DNA of 64,000 nucleotides from Bacteroidota bacterium. GTDB taxonomy: Bacteria; Bacteroidota; Ignavibacteria; Kryptoniales; JAKASW01. This document shows positions 62,899-64,000 of the stretch, one piece after another. The number at the start of each line of letters is the position of its first letter. Position 1 is the stretch's first letter. The stretch is taken from the NCBI GenBank assembly GCA_021789975.1, contig JAJYIT010000023.1, forward strand, positions 1 through 64,000. The letters are read 5' to 3'. The notes under the pieces are model-generated. The model was not told the origin of the DNA and did not search any database. It worked only from the letters and a program-made list of their open reading frames with translations. The position numbers were made by a program, and so were the translations under genes.

Positions 62899-63184
62899 CG
62901 AGTTCTCCCATCCTCCTGCCGATGGTCGAAAGATCGGCCGACCTTGCGTGAAAGTCGTTCACGAAAACCAAATGATCTGGAAGTCCGCCGGTAGTGCCGA
63001 CTTCATGGATAATCCGGCAGACATTGTCCACAACGTACTCGTCGCACAGGAGATCGACCCGAGAAACCTGCGAAAGCGGTTTAAAGTATTCGATGACTTT
63101 GATCTCCTTTATCCCCGTCAAGCCTAGCTCTCCGATCAGCCAATGAACTCTGATGGGGTTGATGTATGTGGTTACTCTTTTCAT
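62891..63184 (-). CDS. Short P-II-like protein
   Basis: Protein of 97 aa with P-II-like layout: MKRVTTYINPIRVHWLIGEL, KEIKVIEYFKPLSQVSRVDL, LLCDEYVVDNVCRII and GLPDHLVFVNDFHARSADL. It is shorter than the copy at 54629-54970 and lacks a T-loop of normal length, so it is P-II-like only in fold. Two such proteins within 8 kb, both among metal genes, are unusual. Confidence 0.62.
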   Translation of the reverse strand: MKRVTTYINPIRVHWLIGELGLTGIKEIKVIEYFKPLSQVSRVDLLCDEYVVDNVCRIIHEVGTTGGLPDHLVFVNDFHARSADLSTIGRRMGELDD

Positions 63185-63419
63185 ACTTGCCTATGATTTA
63201 TTCCGATTATTAAGACCGGTTTCTCGCGGAAGGCCGTAAGAAAGAGAAGGGGCGCCGGGGAGGCCCAAAGTGCACTTGTGTTAGTCTGTCCGCAGGTCTG
63301 TTCGGACAATCTGTGTAGTGGTTTATTTTTAAAAGTGCTCCCTGGGTGCCAGCGCCCCGTACTCTGCTGGTATGGAGACTTGTTCCCGATCAGTTCGAAA
63401 CAAGGAACAACATGCGTGC

Positions 63420-63680
63420 TCACGATTCCGGACCTTCAGCTTTTGGGTTCTCATTATGGCCCTCGACACCCGGCAGGTACTTGAGAGGATTCTCCAGGAA
63501 TGCAGCCTCACAGTTAGGCGAGCAGAAATAATAATGAGTTCTCTTGTGCTTGACTCTGCCGACCGCATTGCTTTGTTCGAGAGACATTCCGCATACGGGG
63601 TCTCGCACAAGGGTTTCCTCTTCATTCGGTTTTGCCGTCGTCTTGCCGGGAAACCGTCCTGATTTGATGTCGAGATTCAT
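63420..63680 (-). CDS. YHS domain protein
   Basis: Protein of 86 aa from the ATG at 63680 (GAAGGAAA upstream); an ATG seven codons earlier is possible. The YHS domain is DPVCGMSLEQSNAVGR ... HYYFCSPNCEAAFLENP. The tail is hydrophilic (GVEGHNENPKAEGPES). It ends the window's series of free-standing YHS proteins. The 235 bases to its left (63185-63419) hold no gene. Confidence 0.82.
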   Translation of the reverse strand: MNLDIKSGRFPGKTTAKPNEEETLVRDPVCGMSLEQSNAVGRVKHKRTHYYFCSPNCEAAFLENPLKYLPGVEGHNENPKAEGPES

Positions 63681-63703
63681 GTTGCTTTCCTTCGAGTTCA
63701 TTC

Positions 63704-64000
63704 TCAGTGGCTTTGGCCACCAATGCCGTTTTGCTCAAAAGCTTTCCCCTGGTGCATAATTGAATCAGGGGGAGTCATATTCATGTTATCCATGTCGCCT
63801 GAACCGGTACTGTCGACCATGCCTCCTTTGACTAGTGCGGTACCGATCCCGTAAGTGAACACGAGTCTCCCGCCGTACGACGCGCCATACGAGATAGTCA
63901 CCGCGGTCGCGAGAACCAGCAAACTTCTAATCCACTTCAACCTGTCCTTTGTGAATAAGATCGACAGGGCGGCGAGAATACTCAGCAACGTTCCTGCGAT
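63704..64000 (-). CDS. DUF2231-like membrane protein, C-terminal part (cut by window edge)
   Basis: The frame is open through the right edge. The visible 98 residues hold two hydrophobic segments (LLSILAALSILF, SLLVLATAVTISYGASYGG) and LVFTYGIGTALVKGGM, the typical end of the DUF2231 membrane domain, then a Met/Asp-rich tail (GDMDNMNMTPPDSIMHQG). Such proteins occur with heavy-metal or cytochrome genes. The start lies beyond the window. Confidence 0.65.
   Translation of the reverse strand: MAGTLLSILAALSILFTKDRLKWIRSLLVLATAVTISYGASYGGRLVFTYGIGTALVKGGMVDSTGSGDMDNMNMTPPDSIMHQGKAFEQNGIGGQSH

Noticed and set aside
37000-64000. CRISPR array or toxin-antitoxin/defence island
   Set aside because: No regularly spaced repeats with unique spacers and no cas, restriction or toxin genes; the small genes carry metal-binding motifs instead.

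Overview
The window looks like part of a chromosome from a free-living anaerobic or facultative bacterium of the Bacteroidota/Ignavibacteria (FCB) branch. Two secreted proteins end in a type IX secretion sorting domain with the NYPNPxNPTT motif, there is a TonB-dependent receptor with a carboxypeptidase-like N-terminal domain, and the respiratory set is rich in multiheme cytochromes. The taxonomic call is inference from protein style; no rRNA gene is present. Almost every gene is on the minus strand. The exceptions are the GH3 gene and two transposase remnants.

Layout. 1-9.5 kb: end of an IS3-type transposase, a TonB-dependent receptor, a GH26 mannanase-like enzyme and a divergent GH3 glycosidase (polysaccharide use), then a SatD-type protein with its membrane partner. 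9.6-10.7 kb: a decayed IS110-family element with a possible bridge-RNA hairpin and a 20-bp palindrome inserted into its transposase. 10.75-13.5 kb: a UPF0182 membrane protein. 13.9-22.9 kb: a run of co-directional genes for a Cyc2-like heme-porin, a small cytochrome c, a pentaheme cytochrome, a molybdopterin-type subunit, a four-cluster ferredoxin subunit, an NrfD-type quinone-interacting subunit, a small membrane protein, a tetraheme cytochrome and a cupredoxin. Together these resemble alternative complex III plus an outer-membrane electron conduit. 22.9-27.4 kb: a receiver protein, a sensor kinase and an NtrC-type regulator. 27.6-31.2 kb: a Rieske/cytochrome b complex with 11-heme and 4-heme cytochromes. 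31.8-36.5 kb: a DUF2339 protein, a VOC protein, a zinc-dependent dehydrogenase and an LsrF-type aldolase.

At 36.8 kb lies the 3' portion of a tRNA-Leu with no 5' half, the usual footprint of a tRNA-targeted integrative element. Its orientation predicts that the element extends to the right. The right part (37-64 kb) is indeed different: a dense set of small Cys-, His- and Met-rich proteins, a YHS-HMA-HMA copper P-type ATPase, two cupredoxins, several YHS/TRASH proteins, DUF302, DUF5676 and P-II-like proteins, an ECF sigma factor with a Cys-rich tail, Lgt, an ABC/FtsX/DUF2318 set like that of P19-type iron uptake loci, and a second Cyc2-like heme-porin. It reads as a metal-handling island, mainly copper and iron, but no integrase is visible in the window.

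The spacers carry several families of non-coding repeats (perfect GC-rich palindromes and long imperfect inverted repeats), some of them inside reading frames. No CRISPR array, rRNA or complete tRNA was found.
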